64,000 nt of DNA from Nocardia grenadensis NBRC 108939 (GCF_001613445.1 NZ_BDCJ01000013.1:124001-188000), one strand, 5' to 3'. Shown: positions 26,205-35,623, counted from the first letter of the stretch. Translations and numbers: made by a program. Notes: a model not told the origin generated them from the letters alone.

Positions 26205-26882
26205 ATGAACAACGAAGCACTACCCGCGGGATTCGGTCAGCGTTGGGTGCACACCATGTTCGACGCCTTCCTCGACCGCACCGAGGCGCTCGCCGATCTA
26301 GACCGCCGGGCCGGTGACGGCGATTTCGGCGCCAATATCGCCGCCGCCCTGCGCCGCGCCCGCGAGAACATCGACACCACCGCCCCCGACTCCTACGCGG
26401 ACTGGCTGACCGCGGTATCCCGCGGCTTCCTGGGCACCGGCGGCACCAGCGGTCCACTGTTCGGCATGTTCTTCCGCGAACTCGCCCGCTGCGCAACCGG
26501 TTCCGAACCCACGCTGGCGGAGTTATCCCAGGGCCTGACCGCCGGGGTGGCCACCGTGCAGCGATACGGGAAAGCCGAAGTCGGGCACAAGACCATGGTG
26601 GACGCGCTCGCACCGGCCGCCGAAACCCTCGCCGCCCGCACCGCCGAGGGCGATCCGGCCGCGGCACTCACCGCCACCGCCGACGCCGCGGTGCGCGGCG
26701 CGTCCGGAACCGTATCGCTGGTGGCCAAACGCGGCCGGGCCAGCTACGTCGGCGAGGTGGCGCGCGGCGTGCTCGACCCGGGCGCGGCCGCCGCCGCCCT
26801 GATCCTGCAGGCCGCCGCCGCGGCCTGCGCGGAGCCGCCGGGCGATATCGATACCGGGTGGCTCGGCAGCGCGACCGCATGA
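26205..26882 (+). CDS. dhaL: Dihydroxyacetone kinase nucleotide-binding subunit DhaL
   Basis: 225 residues of the all-helical DhaL barrel. The Mg-nucleotide Asp cluster is DRRAGDGDFGANI (about 29-41), followed by FLGTGGTSGPLFGMFF and the conserved KAEVGHKTMVDAL. In PTS-type systems DhaL keeps ADP as a cofactor recharged by DhaM; in ATP types this domain binds ATP directly. ATG 26205 follows AAGGAG. It is the second gene of the dhaKL operon, and a long remnant region follows. Confidence 0.93.
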   Translation: MNNEALPAGFGQRWVHTMFDAFLDRTEALADLDRRAGDGDFGANIAAALRRARENIDTTAPDSYADWLTAVSRGFLGTGGTSGPLFGMFFRELARCATGSEPTLAELSQGLTAGVATVQRYGKAEVGHKTMVDALAPAAETLAARTAEGDPAAALTATADAAVRGASGTVSLVAKRGRASYVGEVARGVLDPGAAAAALILQAAAAACAEPPGDIDTGWLGSATA

Positions 26883-27113
26883 ACCGTCCGGACGATTGGA
26901 CTCGGCGCCGGGCGAATGCCCACTCGAACAGGCACGCGGTGACGGTCACCGACACACGGTGACGCTCGCCCCAGAAATCGCTGCGGCCCTGTAGATCTCA
27001 CCGGCCAGGCCGATCTCGCACAGTATCCACCTCGTGGTCCCCGAGCGCTGAGCGCTACGACGTCTACGACACCTGGGTGCGCGGCGATGTGGTCCCGCTC
27101 GAGGTGAATGCGG

Positions 27114-27440
27114 ACACCGGCGGAGAATCTCTACGTATTCGCTTGGCGGAATCCCGCCCGCGACGGCGCGCTGCGCGCCTGCCACGGCCTCGACGTACCC
27201 TTCACCTTCGACACACCCCCCAGCCCTCTCGGCCGCGCCTCATCGGCTCCCAGGTCCCACCGGATTTCGCACCCCTGTCGGCCGCAATGCGCGGCGCTTT
27301 CACCGCATTCGCCGAGACCGGCGATCCCGGCCGGCCGAAGTTCGACACCGGCGACCGGATCCGGCGGATATGGAAGACTTCCCCCGCTCTGAGGCGCGAC
27401 TCCCTGCACGCCTCACGCCGGATCTGGCACGACCGCCACC
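27114..27440 (+). pseudogene. Type B carboxylesterase C-terminal remnant, frameshifted
   Basis: One frame reads PAENLYVFAWRNPARDGALR then ACHGLDVPFTFDTPPSPLG, the conserved C-terminal block around the catalytic His of type B carboxylesterases. The match then continues in another frame (PPDFAPLSAAMRGAFTAFAE, then TGDPGRPKFDTGDRIRRIWK), showing at least one frameshift between about 27230 and 27270. The catalytic Ser part is absent. It is a decayed 3' piece of an esterase gene. Confidence 0.65.
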
Positions 27441-27916
27441 CGGCCGCGAAAACGGATACCGATCGCGTTCCGTGAGTGTCCGCCGGCGATCGGGTGGGGC
27501 CATGTGGTGGTCGTGGCCGCTGCCGATCCGGGTTCCCGCTCGGCGGCCCACGTGCGAATGCTTCGGCACTGCCGAACGGGCCGCAGCTCGCGAACCGTCC
27601 GCGCTCGACGGATGTTCACCCTCGAGGATGAACATCCGTCGCCGAGGCCCTACTCCGGTCGCACGACGACCACACGCGGCGGTTGATGTGCCGGATTCCG
27701 ATGCCGAGCAGAATTCCCGACAGTGCCGGTACCGGAGGTCGAAACGTGCGTGTGTCCATACAATCCCATCCAACCGCCCGGACGGCGCTACTGTCGGTGA
27801 TCGACCGAACAGTTGCTGGTCAACAACGGTGCCGAGCCGAAGGGGTGCGTTGATCGGGCACAGCACCAGACCCATGAGCGGGCCTTTGACAGGTGCAGTC
27901 GCCGACGAGCCCGGAG

Positions 27917-28156
27917 TTATTTCGGTGAATCGGCACCCAGACGGCCGAAACGGTCCACCGCCGGTGCCGGTGGCCCCTGATCGGGTCGCCGATGGTCGGT
28001 ATCGCCGGCCCCGACCCGCTTGGCACGCTCAGCCAGGGCAGTAAGTCCCAGGTGGGCGTCGGCTGTGTAGCACACGATTTTGCCCTTGTGATTCTTCGAA
28101 CGGCCGAGTATTCCGGCGTCGGCCCACTCTGTGAGGGCACGGTGGGCGGCGACAGC
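27917..28156 (-). pseudogene. Start-less coding fragment of unknown family
   Basis: After an in-frame TAG the minus strand reads AVAAHRALTEWADAGILGRS then KNHKGKIVCYTADAHLGLTA and LAERAKRVG, ending at TAA 27917. The composition looks like real protein (a winged-helix-like end), but there is no usable start codon. It probably is the truncated tail of a lost gene next to tRNA-Asn. Confidence 0.4.
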
Positions 28157-28330
28157 CTAGACGCCCGAAATCGGCCCGCAATGGGCTCCACCCGGGTCCA
28201 CCCACCCAGTTCTGTTCGGTACGCAGACCGGCTGGTAATCGGCCTGGATCGGTCGGCCAGGGCTGACGAACGCATCGGGTCCCGGATTTTCCACACCGCC
28301 GCGGGTATTCGGCCTGACCTGCGGTTTCTG

Positions 28331-28403
28331 CTCCCCCAACTGGACTCGAACCAGTAACCTGCCGATTAACAGTCGGCTGCTCTGCCAATTGAGCTATAGG
28401 GGA
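28331..28403 (-). tRNA. tRNA-Asn (anticodon GTT)
   Basis: 73 nt. The acceptor pairs TCCCCTA with TGGGGGA, with G73 as discriminator. The D-arm is AGCTCAATTGGCAGAGC, the anticodon loop is CTGTTAA (GTT) and the T-arm is ACTGG-TTCGAGT-CCAGT. All arms pair well. CCA is not encoded. Confidence 0.97.
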
Positions 28404-28602
28404 TTGCTCGGCGGCCTCGCCCGTACCGGGCTGACCGAGAGGAAACTCTAGCGTATGGGTGGGTGCGCGCCCAAATCGCGGGGTCGAGCCGGGGTGGGCG
28501 GCCGAAACAGGGTCCGACCGGCCGTGGGGACCGGATCGACAGGCGTCGGTGCGGTCGGGCAGGATGGGTCGGCACGGACTACTGGGAGGAGCTCCACCCA
28601 CA

Positions 28603-28851
28603 ATGTTGCGGTTGATCATCGGTATCGCTGCCGGTTATGTGCTGGGCAGTAAGGCCGGGCGGGCACGCTATGAGCAGATCAGCGCGAGTGCCCGCGCGGT
28701 AGCGGGGAGCCCGGTGACGCGCAAGCTGGTGCAGGTGAGCAGACAGAAACTGTCGGACAGGTTGAGCACCCGGCCGAAGCTGGAGCCGATGGAGCCGCTG
28801 GACGAGCGCACCACCGTGATGGTGCCGCACGATCAGCTACGGCGACGCTAG
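28603..28851 (+). CDS. Small membrane-anchored protein (YtxH-like)
   Basis: 82 residues. The N-terminus is a single hydrophobic glycine-rich segment (LRLIIGIAAGYVLGSKAGRA) followed by a basic, helical tail (YEQISASARAVAGSPVTRKL). The glycine-xxx-glycine membrane start fits YtxH-like small proteins found in many actinobacteria; their function is unknown. ATG 28603 follows GGGAGGAG. It converges with dnaG, ending 6 bases from the dnaG stop. Confidence 0.75.
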   Translation: MLRLIIGIAAGYVLGSKAGRARYEQISASARAVAGSPVTRKLVQVSRQKLSDRLSTRPKLEPMEPLDERTTVMVPHDQLRRR

Positions 28852-28857
28852 CCGGGG

Positions 28858-30783
28858 TCAGGCGGCACCGAATTCGCTGGTGCCCATGGCCTGTTCCAGC
28901 AGACTCTTGCGGTACTGCTCGAGGGCCACGAGGTCGGCGAACAGGGCCATATAGATCTCCGGTTCGTCGACGGAGGAGACGCGGTGCAGCCGTGACTTGA
29001 GTTCGGCGATCTGCCGGCCGACCAGGGCGGCCTGGGCATTGGCGAGGACCCCGGTGATGAACCGGGGGATATCGCCGGTGGTCTTCACCGGCAGCGGTTC
29101 ACTGGCGAGCTCGGAGACCAGGGCACGCAACGTGAGGTCGTCGGTGTGGTCGCCGATCGCACTCACCCAGTCCGCACCCGACAGGCCCGCCGCCACTCCC
29201 CCGGCTTCGGCCATGAGCGTGCGCACGGCGATATAGGCGGGGTGGGTGAAGGCGTCGGCTTCGAGGGCGTCGAACGCCGGACCGGCGATCTCCGGGTACT
29301 GCAGGCCGGCGGCGAGGGCCTGCCGCTGGGAGCGCAGTACCGGGTCCCGGGGGTCGGGACGGGCGGCGGGCGGCGTGGGGCCGGATTCCTCGCTCCGGGG
29401 CGCCCGGGTGGGCGGGGCGGCCGCGGCGCCGCGCAACTTGCGGGCCTCCTCGTCGACCCGGCGGTACACCAGTTGCGGATCCTGCCAGCCGGTCCATTCG
29501 GCGAGCTGGGTCGCGTAGCGTTTACGCAGTCCGTGGTCCTTGATCTGGGCGACGATAGGAACCGCCCAGCGCATCACCTCGACCTGACTGTCATAGGTGA
29601 GGGCCCGGGTACGGCTGTCCTCGCGTTTGGCGATCTCCTGGCGCAGCGCGAAATCGAACAGTGGCTCGCGGCGGGCGACCATATCGCGCAGGGCGGCGTC
29701 CCCGGAGTGCTGGCGCATCTCACAGGGATCCTGGCCGTCGGGCGAGACCACGACGTAGGTCTGCCCGGCGACCTTCTGATCACTGAGGAATGCCTTGAGG
29801 GCGGCGGCCTGGCCGGCGGCGTCGCCGTCGAAGGTGAAGATGATCTCGCCGCGCCAGAAGTTGTCGTCCATGAGCAGCCGGCGCAGGATCGCCAGATGGT
29901 CGTCACCGAAGGCGGTACCGCAGGCGGCGACGGCGGTTTTCACCCCGGCCAGATGCATGGCCATCACATCGGTGTAGCCCTCGACGACCACGGCCTGATG
30001 ACCCTTGGCGATCTCCCGTTTGGCGTGGTCGAGACCGAACAGCACCTGGGATTTCTTGTAGAGCAGCGTTTCCGGGGTATTGACGTATTTGCCCGGCATG
30101 GTGTCGTCTTCGAAGAGTTTGCGGGCGCCGAAACCGATCACATCGCCGCCGAGATTGCGGATCGGCCACAGCAGCCGCCGGTGGAACCGGTCGATCGGGC
30201 CGCGCCGACCCTGGCGGGACAGACCGGCCGCCTCGAGTTCCTTGAAATCGAAGCCCCGGTTCAGCAGGTGCTTGGTGAGGGTGTCCCAGCCGTCGGGGGC
30301 GTAACCACAGCCGAACTGGGTCCAGGCGGCCTCGTCGAAGTTGCGGTCGGTGAGGTACTTGCGGGCGACCGTGGCGTCGGGGCCGCGCAACCGCTCGGCA
30401 TAGAACTCGTGGGCGGCGGCGTTGGCGGCCACCAGCCGGGACCGGGTGCCGCGGTCACGCTGGACCGATGTCCCGCCGCCCTCATAGTTGATCCGGTAGC
30501 CGATCCGGTCGGCCATCTGCTCGACGGCTTCCACGAAACCGATGTGCTCGATCTTCTGCAGAAAGGCGTACACATCGCCGCCCTCGTTGCATCCGAAACA
30601 GTGGAACAGGCCGTGGTTGGGCCGCACGTGGAAGGACGGGGACTTCTCGTCGTGGAACGGGCACAGCCCCTTCATCGAGTCCGCGCCGCCCCGTTTGAGC
30701 GCCACGTACTCGCCCACCACATCCTCGATCCGGACGCGCTCCCGAATGGCGGTGATATCGCGAGCAGGTATTCGTCCGGTCAC
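28858..30783 (-). CDS. dnaG: DNA primase
   Basis: 641 residues, essential for RNA priming of lagging-strand synthesis. In order: the CHC2 zinc finger (CPFHDEKSPSF...FHCFGCNEGGD, about 40-65), the RNA-polymerase core, the Toprim motifs VVVEGYTDVMAM (about 262) and FTFDGDAAG (about 315), and a C-terminal helicase-binding domain. GTG 30783 has no Shine-Dalgarno but a TAGACT hexamer 7 bases upstream, suggesting a leaderless mRNA. dgt lies upstream on the same strand, as in mycobacteria. Confidence 0.98.
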   Translation of the reverse strand: MTGRIPARDITAIRERVRIEDVVGEYVALKRGGADSMKGLCPFHDEKSPSFHVRPNHGLFHCFGCNEGGDVYAFLQKIEHIGFVEAVEQMADRIGYRINYEGGGTSVQRDRGTRSRLVAANAAAHEFYAERLRGPDATVARKYLTDRNFDEAAWTQFGCGYAPDGWDTLTKHLLNRGFDFKELEAAGLSRQGRRGPIDRFHRRLLWPIRNLGGDVIGFGARKLFEDDTMPGKYVNTPETLLYKKSQVLFGLDHAKREIAKGHQAVVVEGYTDVMAMHLAGVKTAVAACGTAFGDDHLAILRRLLMDDNFWRGEIIFTFDGDAAGQAAALKAFLSDQKVAGQTYVVVSPDGQDPCEMRQHSGDAALRDMVARREPLFDFALRQEIAKREDSRTRALTYDSQVEVMRWAVPIVAQIKDHGLRKRYATQLAEWTGWQDPQLVYRRVDEEARKLRGAAAAPPTRAPRSEESGPTPPAARPDPRDPVLRSQRQALAAGLQYPEIAGPAFDALEADAFTHPAYIAVRTLMAEAGGVAAGLSGADWVSAIGDHTDDLTLRALVSELASEPLPVKTTGDIPRFITGVLANAQAALVGRQIAELKSRLHRVSSVDEPEIYMALFADLVALEQYRKSLLEQAMGTSEFGAA

Positions 30784-30796
30784 GGAGTCGAGTCTA
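30784..30796 (-). promoter_or_regulatory. -10-like element TAGACT, leaderless start of dnaG
   Basis: On the minus strand TAGACT (30796-30791) is followed by 7 bases and the GTG of dnaG. This fits transcription beginning at the start codon. No Shine-Dalgarno lies between. Confidence 0.55.
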
Positions 30797-31027
30797 GGCG
30801 AGCGGGTCCACGCCGGAACCCGAGCACCCTGGCGCGTGTGCGGCCGGTCCTCCATAGAGAGACGATCATTGAGCGCTTACGGTGACGTGGATCTACTCGG
30901 GCCGGTCGGCGCACGAGCGCATACGCCCTCCCACCTGCTTCGAAGAGTCGGCAGCCACGGTCGGTCGATAAGGGACCCGGCCGGCCCGTGGTGCCGAAGG
31001 CGTCGCCGATCACGCCGGTGAGCACTG

Positions 31028-32278
31028 TCACGAATCCAGGGTGGCGGCGATCCGTTCCAGGCGGCTCTCGGTGTAGGAGGCGATCTGGTCGACGATCACG
31101 CGAACCCGGGCGCTGTCGTCGGCGGCGGTGTCCCACCAGGGCAGCAGCAGCGGATCGAGTGCGGCGGGACCGGTGGCGAGCAGGTGTTCGGCGACGGCGG
31201 TGAGCCGGGCACGCTGCTCGGCCTGACGCAGCTTGTGGTCGGGATCGGACATGACGTAGCGCAGCGCGACGGTCTTCAGGACAGCGACCTCGGCGGCGGC
31301 TACCGGCGGCACCACCAGGTCGGCGGAGTAGCGGGCGAGCGGTCCGGTATGGGCCGCCCGCGTGGCCACGACCGCCGCGTTGGCGAACCGGCCGACGAGT
31401 TCACTGGTGAGCCTTTTCAAGGCGACCGAACTGGCGAGGGTGCCGTCGTAGACGAACACCTCCGCGACGACGGGCAGTTCGGACAGGCGTTGCGCGGCGG
31501 CCACCAGATCGTCGACCGAGAGGTCGCGATGCTGCACATGTCCCAGCTCGGCCAGCGCGACCCGCTCCACCGGATCGGCCAGGGCACGCAGATCGATCCG
31601 GCCCGCGATGATGCCGTCCTCCACGTCGTGCACCGAGTAGGCCACATCGTCGGACCAGTCCATCACCTGGCATTCCAGCGCCGGCCGCCGATCCGAGGCG
31701 CCCTTGCGGACCCAGGACAACCGGTCGGCGTCCGCCTCGTAGGCGCCGAACTTGCCACTCGCCGCGGTGCGATGCCACGGGTATTTGATCGTGGCGTCGA
31801 GCGCGGCGCGAGTGAGATTGAGCCCGACACTGCCACCGTAGGAATCGACGACCTTCGGTTCGAGCCGGGTGAGGATCCGCAGATTCTGGGCGTTGCCCTC
31901 GAACCCGCCGGCACCGGCGGCAAAGATATCCAGCGCTTTCTCGCCGTTGTGACCGTAGGGCGGATGGCCGATATCGTGCGCCAGTCCCGCGAGTTCGGCC
32001 AAATCCGGATCGCAGCCGAGGCCGTCGGCGATACCGCGGCCGATCTGCGCGACCTCCAGCGAATGCGTGAGCCGGGTGCGCGGCGTATCGCCTTCGCGGG
32101 GACCCATCACCTGGGTCTTGTCGGCGAGGCGGCGCAGCGCGGCCGAATGCAGTACGCGCGCACGGTCGCGCGCGAATTCGGTGCGGTGCCCGTTTCCGTG
32201 GGCTCCGGCACCGGCCAGGCCCGCCGTTTTGGGGGCCTCGCCGACCAGGCGTTCGCGGTCGTGCTCGGTGTAGATCAC
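31028..32278 (-). CDS. dgt: Deoxyguanosinetriphosphate triphosphohydrolase family protein
   Basis: 416 residues of the HD-domain dNTPase family, cleaving dNTPs to deoxynucleoside and triphosphate. HD metal ligands: RTRLTHSLEVAQIGRGIA and LAGLAHDIGHPPYGHNGEKA (about 60-125), with VMDWSDDVAYSVHDVEDGI downstream. GTG 32278 lacks a Shine-Dalgarno and has CAGACT 7 bases upstream. Its position upstream of dnaG is conserved in mycobacteria. Confidence 0.95.
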   Translation of the reverse strand: MIYTEHDRERLVGEAPKTAGLAGAGAHGNGHRTEFARDRARVLHSAALRRLADKTQVMGPREGDTPRTRLTHSLEVAQIGRGIADGLGCDPDLAELAGLAHDIGHPPYGHNGEKALDIFAAGAGGFEGNAQNLRILTRLEPKVVDSYGGSVGLNLTRAALDATIKYPWHRTAASGKFGAYEADADRLSWVRKGASDRRPALECQVMDWSDDVAYSVHDVEDGIIAGRIDLRALADPVERVALAELGHVQHRDLSVDDLVAAAQRLSELPVVAEVFVYDGTLASSVALKRLTSELVGRFANAAVVATRAAHTGPLARYSADLVVPPVAAAEVAVLKTVALRYVMSDPDHKLRQAEQRARLTAVAEHLLATGPAALDPLLLPWWDTAADDSARVRVIVDQIASYTESRLERIAATLDS

Positions 32279-32291
32279 CGCACCAAGTCTG
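32279..32291 (-). promoter_or_regulatory. -10-like element CAGACT, leaderless start of dgt
   Basis: CAGACT (32291-32286, minus strand), then 7 bases, then the GTG of dgt. This is the same arrangement as dnaG. Confidence 0.45.
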
Positions 32292-32334
32292 CCACCGGGC
32301 CGTGACCGGCCGGGAGGTCCGGCGGGTGAAGGCT

Positions 32335-33030
32335 TCACTGCCCGGCGGTGTAGTTGAAATCCGCCGAGAAATGGGTGAGCTGATACCAGAGCAGAGCGGC
32401 GGTCTCCCGGGCGATACCGTGCGCCTGCGATTCCCGGGTGTACACGGCCGGACCGGTGCGGGTAGGTGCGGTCCAGGCGTCGAGCCCGGCGTCGCGGGCC
32501 ATGGTGCGGGTCCGCAGCGAATGCCACGGATCGCTGACCAGCACCGCGGAATCGAGGCCGCGGCCCTGCATCGCGGCGGCCACGGCTTCCACGCTGCGGA
32601 GCGTATCGGAACCGGTCTCCACGGCGAGGATGGCGCTCTCCGGGACGCCCGCGTCCATCAGGTACATCTTTCCCGAGGCGGCCTCGGTGTACAGGTCACC
32701 CTCCTGCTTGCCGCCGACCGTGATGACAAGGTCCGACACCCCCTGCTCGTACAGGCTCGCCGCCTGGTAGAGGCGCGCCTCGAACACCGACGACGGTGTC
32801 CCGGAGTACTGCGCGGCGCCCAGCACCACGATGGCGTCGGCGGGTGTGTAGTCCTCGATCCGCGCCACCTGCCACACCCGCACGGCGGTACCGCCCACCA
32901 GGATCAACCCCACCACCAAGGCACCGCCGAGTAGCCGCCCGGCCCAGCGCAGGATCCCGGCACCGATCCCGCGCGCAGCACCGGAGTCGGCACGCGAATC
33001 CGGTCGTGTACGCACTGGCGTCCAAGTCAC
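32335..33030 (-). CDS. YdcF/ElyC family membrane-anchored protein (DUF218)
   Basis: 231 residues. An N-terminal basic stretch and one membrane helix (ILRWAGRLLGGALVVGLILV, about 25-45) precede an extracytoplasmic DUF218 domain. That domain carries the family motifs ADAIVVLGAAQYSGTPS, VITVGGKQEGDLYTEA and VLVSDPWHSLRT. ElyC and SanA relatives affect cell-envelope integrity; the catalytic role is unsettled. GTG 33030 has no Shine-Dalgarno; CAGACT sits 6 bases upstream, so it is probably leaderless. It lies 56 bases upstream of dgt on the same strand. Confidence 0.88.
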   Translation of the reverse strand: MTWTPVRTRPDSRADSGAARGIGAGILRWAGRLLGGALVVGLILVGGTAVRVWQVARIEDYTPADAIVVLGAAQYSGTPSSVFEARLYQAASLYEQGVSDLVITVGGKQEGDLYTEAASGKMYLMDAGVPESAILAVETGSDTLRSVEAVAAAMQGRGLDSAVLVSDPWHSLRTRTMARDAGLDAWTAPTRTGPAVYTRESQAHGIARETAALLWYQLTHFSADFNYTAGQ

Positions 33031-33042
33031 GACACAAGTCTG
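33031..33042 (-). promoter_or_regulatory. -10-like element CAGACT before the ydcF-like gene
   Basis: CAGACT (33042-33037, minus strand) is followed by 6 bases and the GTG start. It repeats the dnaG/dgt arrangement. Confidence 0.45.
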
Positions 33043-33744
33043 CCAGGCACCTTCCGAGCCCCGGACACCGCGCGAGCCCGGGTGCCATACCTCGCCGTAA
33101 CGCGAGGATTCGAGATTCGGGCTGGTCAGGTGATCGCGGACGGATCGGCGGCACCGCGGGGGGCGTGAACCGGAGGGCGCAGACACCCGTCGCCCGGTCG
33201 GACGGGCACTTCTTATGGCCCGAATCGTTATCAGTGACCCTCCTTCCGAGGGAACAGAGCCGCTTCATGGGCCTCGTCCACACGCGCCGAGCGCGTCCGC
33301 CACGCCCCGGGAACTCCAGTCGAGTACGGTAGCGATTTCCCCGGTCCGGACCGTCATACCGTGCCTACTGCCCAGGTCGCGTCGGCGGACAACGGGGCCG
33401 GGCGCGCGAAGACCCGAGACCGCCGCGGGTGCGGTGACCGCGGCACACCGACCCGGGCACCGAAACCACCGTGAGCGGGCGGATTTCACAGCACAGCGCC
33501 GCCCGACGGTGAATATCCCGTTGATCAGGGCCGAACACCGGTAGATTCGACTTTCGGAACGGGCCCCGATGTGCTTGGCTATCCCTCGGCGAGATCTGAA
33601 GTGCCTCTGATCCATCCATCGGGGTCGACGAACTCGCACCCACACGTCACACCACAAAGGCGTGGCATGCCCGTCGACTGTTTTGGGAATCCTGGGAACA
33701 GGTGAACGGCCGGTGGCCGTCTCGGTGAGCACATGGAGCACACG
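33043..33744. other. Intergenic region, no gene supported
   Basis: About 700 bases between the divergent ydcF-like and cutinase genes. No frame on either strand gives a recognisable protein or a credible start with a Shine-Dalgarno. It presumably holds the cutinase promoter near its right end. Confidence 0.4.
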
Positions 33745-34647
33745 ATGTTTTCTCGATGGAAGAGCGCCACCGCCGGTATGGCGGTAATCCTCGCGTCGGT
33801 CCTCGCGCCCGCCGTGGCCACGACGGCCCACGCGGCGCCCGCGAACTGCCCCGACCTGTATGTGGTCGCGATCCCGGGCACCTGGGAGACGTCGAAGTCC
33901 GACCCCGGCAAGGGAATGCTCGCCCTGGCCGCCGACGGCCTACCGGGCAACGCCCACACCGATTACGTCGCCTACACCGCCACCGCCTTCCCATGGGAGG
34001 GCGAGGTCTACGGTCGCTCCAAGAACGAGGCGATCTCCGGAGCCCGCGGACTGATCTCCGATGTGGCGCGACGCTGCGGAAACACGCGATTCGCGCTGCT
34101 CGGCTACAGCCAGGGCGCCGATGCCGCCGGTGACCTCGCCTCCGAGATTGGCACCGGGCTCGGCGTGGTCCCCCCGGACCGGGTGGGCCTGGTCGGCCTG
34201 ATCGCCGACCCGCGCCGCTCCCCCCTCGACAACCTCATCGGCCCACCGGTACAGGGCGCCGGCGCCGGCGGCCCCCGGCTGACCGGTTTCGGCTGGTTGA
34301 GCAACCGCACCTACACCTTCTGCGCAGTGGGCGACCTGTACTGTTCGACCCCCGACGGCGATTTCGCCGCCCGAATCGCCGGGTTCTTCGCCCAGGTCTC
34401 CAATGCCGACCCCAGCCAGCTCGGCAACTACCAGACCCTCGGCATGCAGCTGCTCAACGACGCGTTGGCGGCGGGTGGACTCGGCCTGCTGCACGACCAG
34501 CTCAACAACAACGCTTATGAAGAGCGTAAGAAGCAAGTCGACGATTTCGTGAAATCCGGCATCCACCAGAGCTACCCGGGCTACCAGGTGGCCGGTGGTG
34601 TCACCACACTGAGCTGGCTGCGACAGAAGCTCGTCGAACTGTCCTGA
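33745..34647 (+). CDS. Secreted cutinase-like esterase
   Basis: About 300 residues. A Sec signal peptide (ATAGMAVILASVLAPAVATTAHA) is cleaved before APANCPDLYVVAIPGTW. The alpha/beta-hydrolase nucleophile lies in LLGYSQGADAAG, with a candidate Asp in FCAVGDLYC and a candidate His in SGIHQSYPGY. Paired cysteines (NCPD, RRCG, FCAVGDLYC) fit the cutinase disulfide pattern. The family hydrolyses lipids or esters outside the cell (mycobacterial Culp). ATG 33745 is chosen over 33733 because GGAG lies 6 bases upstream. Confidence 0.9.
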   Translation: MFSRWKSATAGMAVILASVLAPAVATTAHAAPANCPDLYVVAIPGTWETSKSDPGKGMLALAADGLPGNAHTDYVAYTATAFPWEGEVYGRSKNEAISGARGLISDVARRCGNTRFALLGYSQGADAAGDLASEIGTGLGVVPPDRVGLVGLIADPRRSPLDNLIGPPVQGAGAGGPRLTGFGWLSNRTYTFCAVGDLYCSTPDGDFAARIAGFFAQVSNADPSQLGNYQTLGMQLLNDALAAGGLGLLHDQLNNNAYEERKKQVDDFVKSGIHQSYPGYQVAGGVTTLSWLRQKLVELS

Positions 34648-34648
34648 C

Positions 34649-34677
34649 GCCCGGCCCCGCACGCGCCGGGGCCGGGC
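34649..34677 (+). terminator. Hairpin terminator after the cutinase gene
   Basis: GCCCGGCCCCG (34649-34659) pairs perfectly with 34667-34677 around a 7-base loop, starting one base after the cutinase stop codon. Confidence 0.7.
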
Positions 34678-34945
34678 ACACGCTCCCGAAACGGCGGCCC
34701 GCCGTCCGGCGACCGACTCCTGGTCGCCGGACCACGGCCGGTCCGCCGGTTCCACATTCGCGGGTGTCGCCGCCGCGTCGTTTCCTTCGGCCGAACCGCG
34801 GCGCCGGTGGCCCCATCGCCCGGACTCGGCGAATTCGATACGGTCGGCGCGGGGGACAGCGGCAGCGATCACCGACCTCGACCACCGGAACTTCACGGCA
34901 TCCGCGAAGGCGGCCCCGGCGAACACGGCAGAACCGCCGGACGGG

Positions 34946-35623
34946 TCACCAACCCCGGCTGCGCCATTCGGCCAGCCGAGGCCGTTCCGCGCCGAGTTCG
35001 GTGTCGTCACCGTGCCCGGGATACACGACGGTGTCGTCGCCGAAACGGTCGAACAGTTTGGTGGACACGCCCTCGATCAGAGTCGTGAAATCCTCTGAGC
35101 GCCAAGTTTTCCCGATTCCCCCCGGAAACAAGCAGTCTCCGGTGAAGAGGTGGGTGCGACCGGAACCATCGGTGAGGGCCAGGGTCACCGACCCCGGGGT
35201 GTGCCCGACCAGGTGGATCACCTCGAGGTCGAGGTCACCGACGGTGACCGTATCCCCTTCCGCCAGGATCCGCTGCGGGATCACCGGTAGCGGGTCGGCG
35301 TCGAGGGCGTGGGCCGCGGTGGGGGCACCGGTGGCGGCGGCGACGGCTTCGAGGGCCTGCCAGTGGTCGCCGTGCTGATGGGTGGTGACGATCAGGCCGA
35401 CTCCGTCGGTGGTCTCCTGCTCGATCAGCTCGAGGATCCGGTCGGCTTCGTTGGCGGCATCGATGAGCAGGGCGGCTCCGGTGGCGGTGCACTGGACGAG
35501 GTAGGTGTTGTTGTCCATCGGGCCGACCGACATCTTGGTCACCCGGGCGCCGGGGACCTCACGGCGCTGCGGCGCGGAACCCGGTGAGACATGGCCGGTG
35601 TAGGTGGTATCGATGGTGATCAC
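34946..35623 (-). CDS. MBL-fold metallo-hydrolase (glyoxalase II-like)
   Basis: 225 residues. The dinuclear metal motif HxHxDH is intact (TTHQHGDHWQ, about 80), followed by HLVGHTPGSVTLAL, FTGDCLFPGGIGKT and VYPGHGDDTE. It resembles the small glyoxalase-II-type thioesterases of actinobacteria. The substrate is not predictable. GTG 35623 starts MITIDTTYTGHVSP. It lies downstream of glyS on the same strand but is separated by a strong hairpin. Confidence 0.9.
   Translation of the reverse strand: MITIDTTYTGHVSPGSAPQRREVPGARVTKMSVGPMDNNTYLVQCTATGAALLIDAANEADRILELIEQETTDGVGLIVTTHQHGDHWQALEAVAAATGAPTAAHALDADPLPVIPQRILAEGDTVTVGDLDLEVIHLVGHTPGSVTLALTDGSGRTHLFTGDCLFPGGIGKTWRSEDFTTLIEGVSTKLFDRFGDDTVVYPGHGDDTELGAERPRLAEWRSRGW

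Larger units (their letters stand above)
26883..28330. other. Decayed region between dhaL and tRNA-Asn
   Basis: About 1.45 kb with no intact gene. It contains a frameshifted carboxylesterase tail (27114-27440, plus strand) and a start-less coding fragment (27917-28156, minus strand), both listed separately. The rest has only short frames without recognisable protein. Placement next to a tRNA gene suggests past insertion and decay of mobile DNA, but no integrase or att duplication is seen. Confidence 0.45.

Noticed and set aside
28858..30885. Long plus-strand open frame opposite dnaG
   Set aside because: A shadow of the high-GC coding strand; its sequence has no family features, while dnaG is unmistakable. 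The same applies to long frames opposite phoH, sirA, dnaJ2 and cvnA.
33265..33831. Minus-strand open frame upstream of the cutinase gene
   Set aside because: No recognisable domain, no ribosome binding site, and arginine-rich composition typical of non-coding frames.
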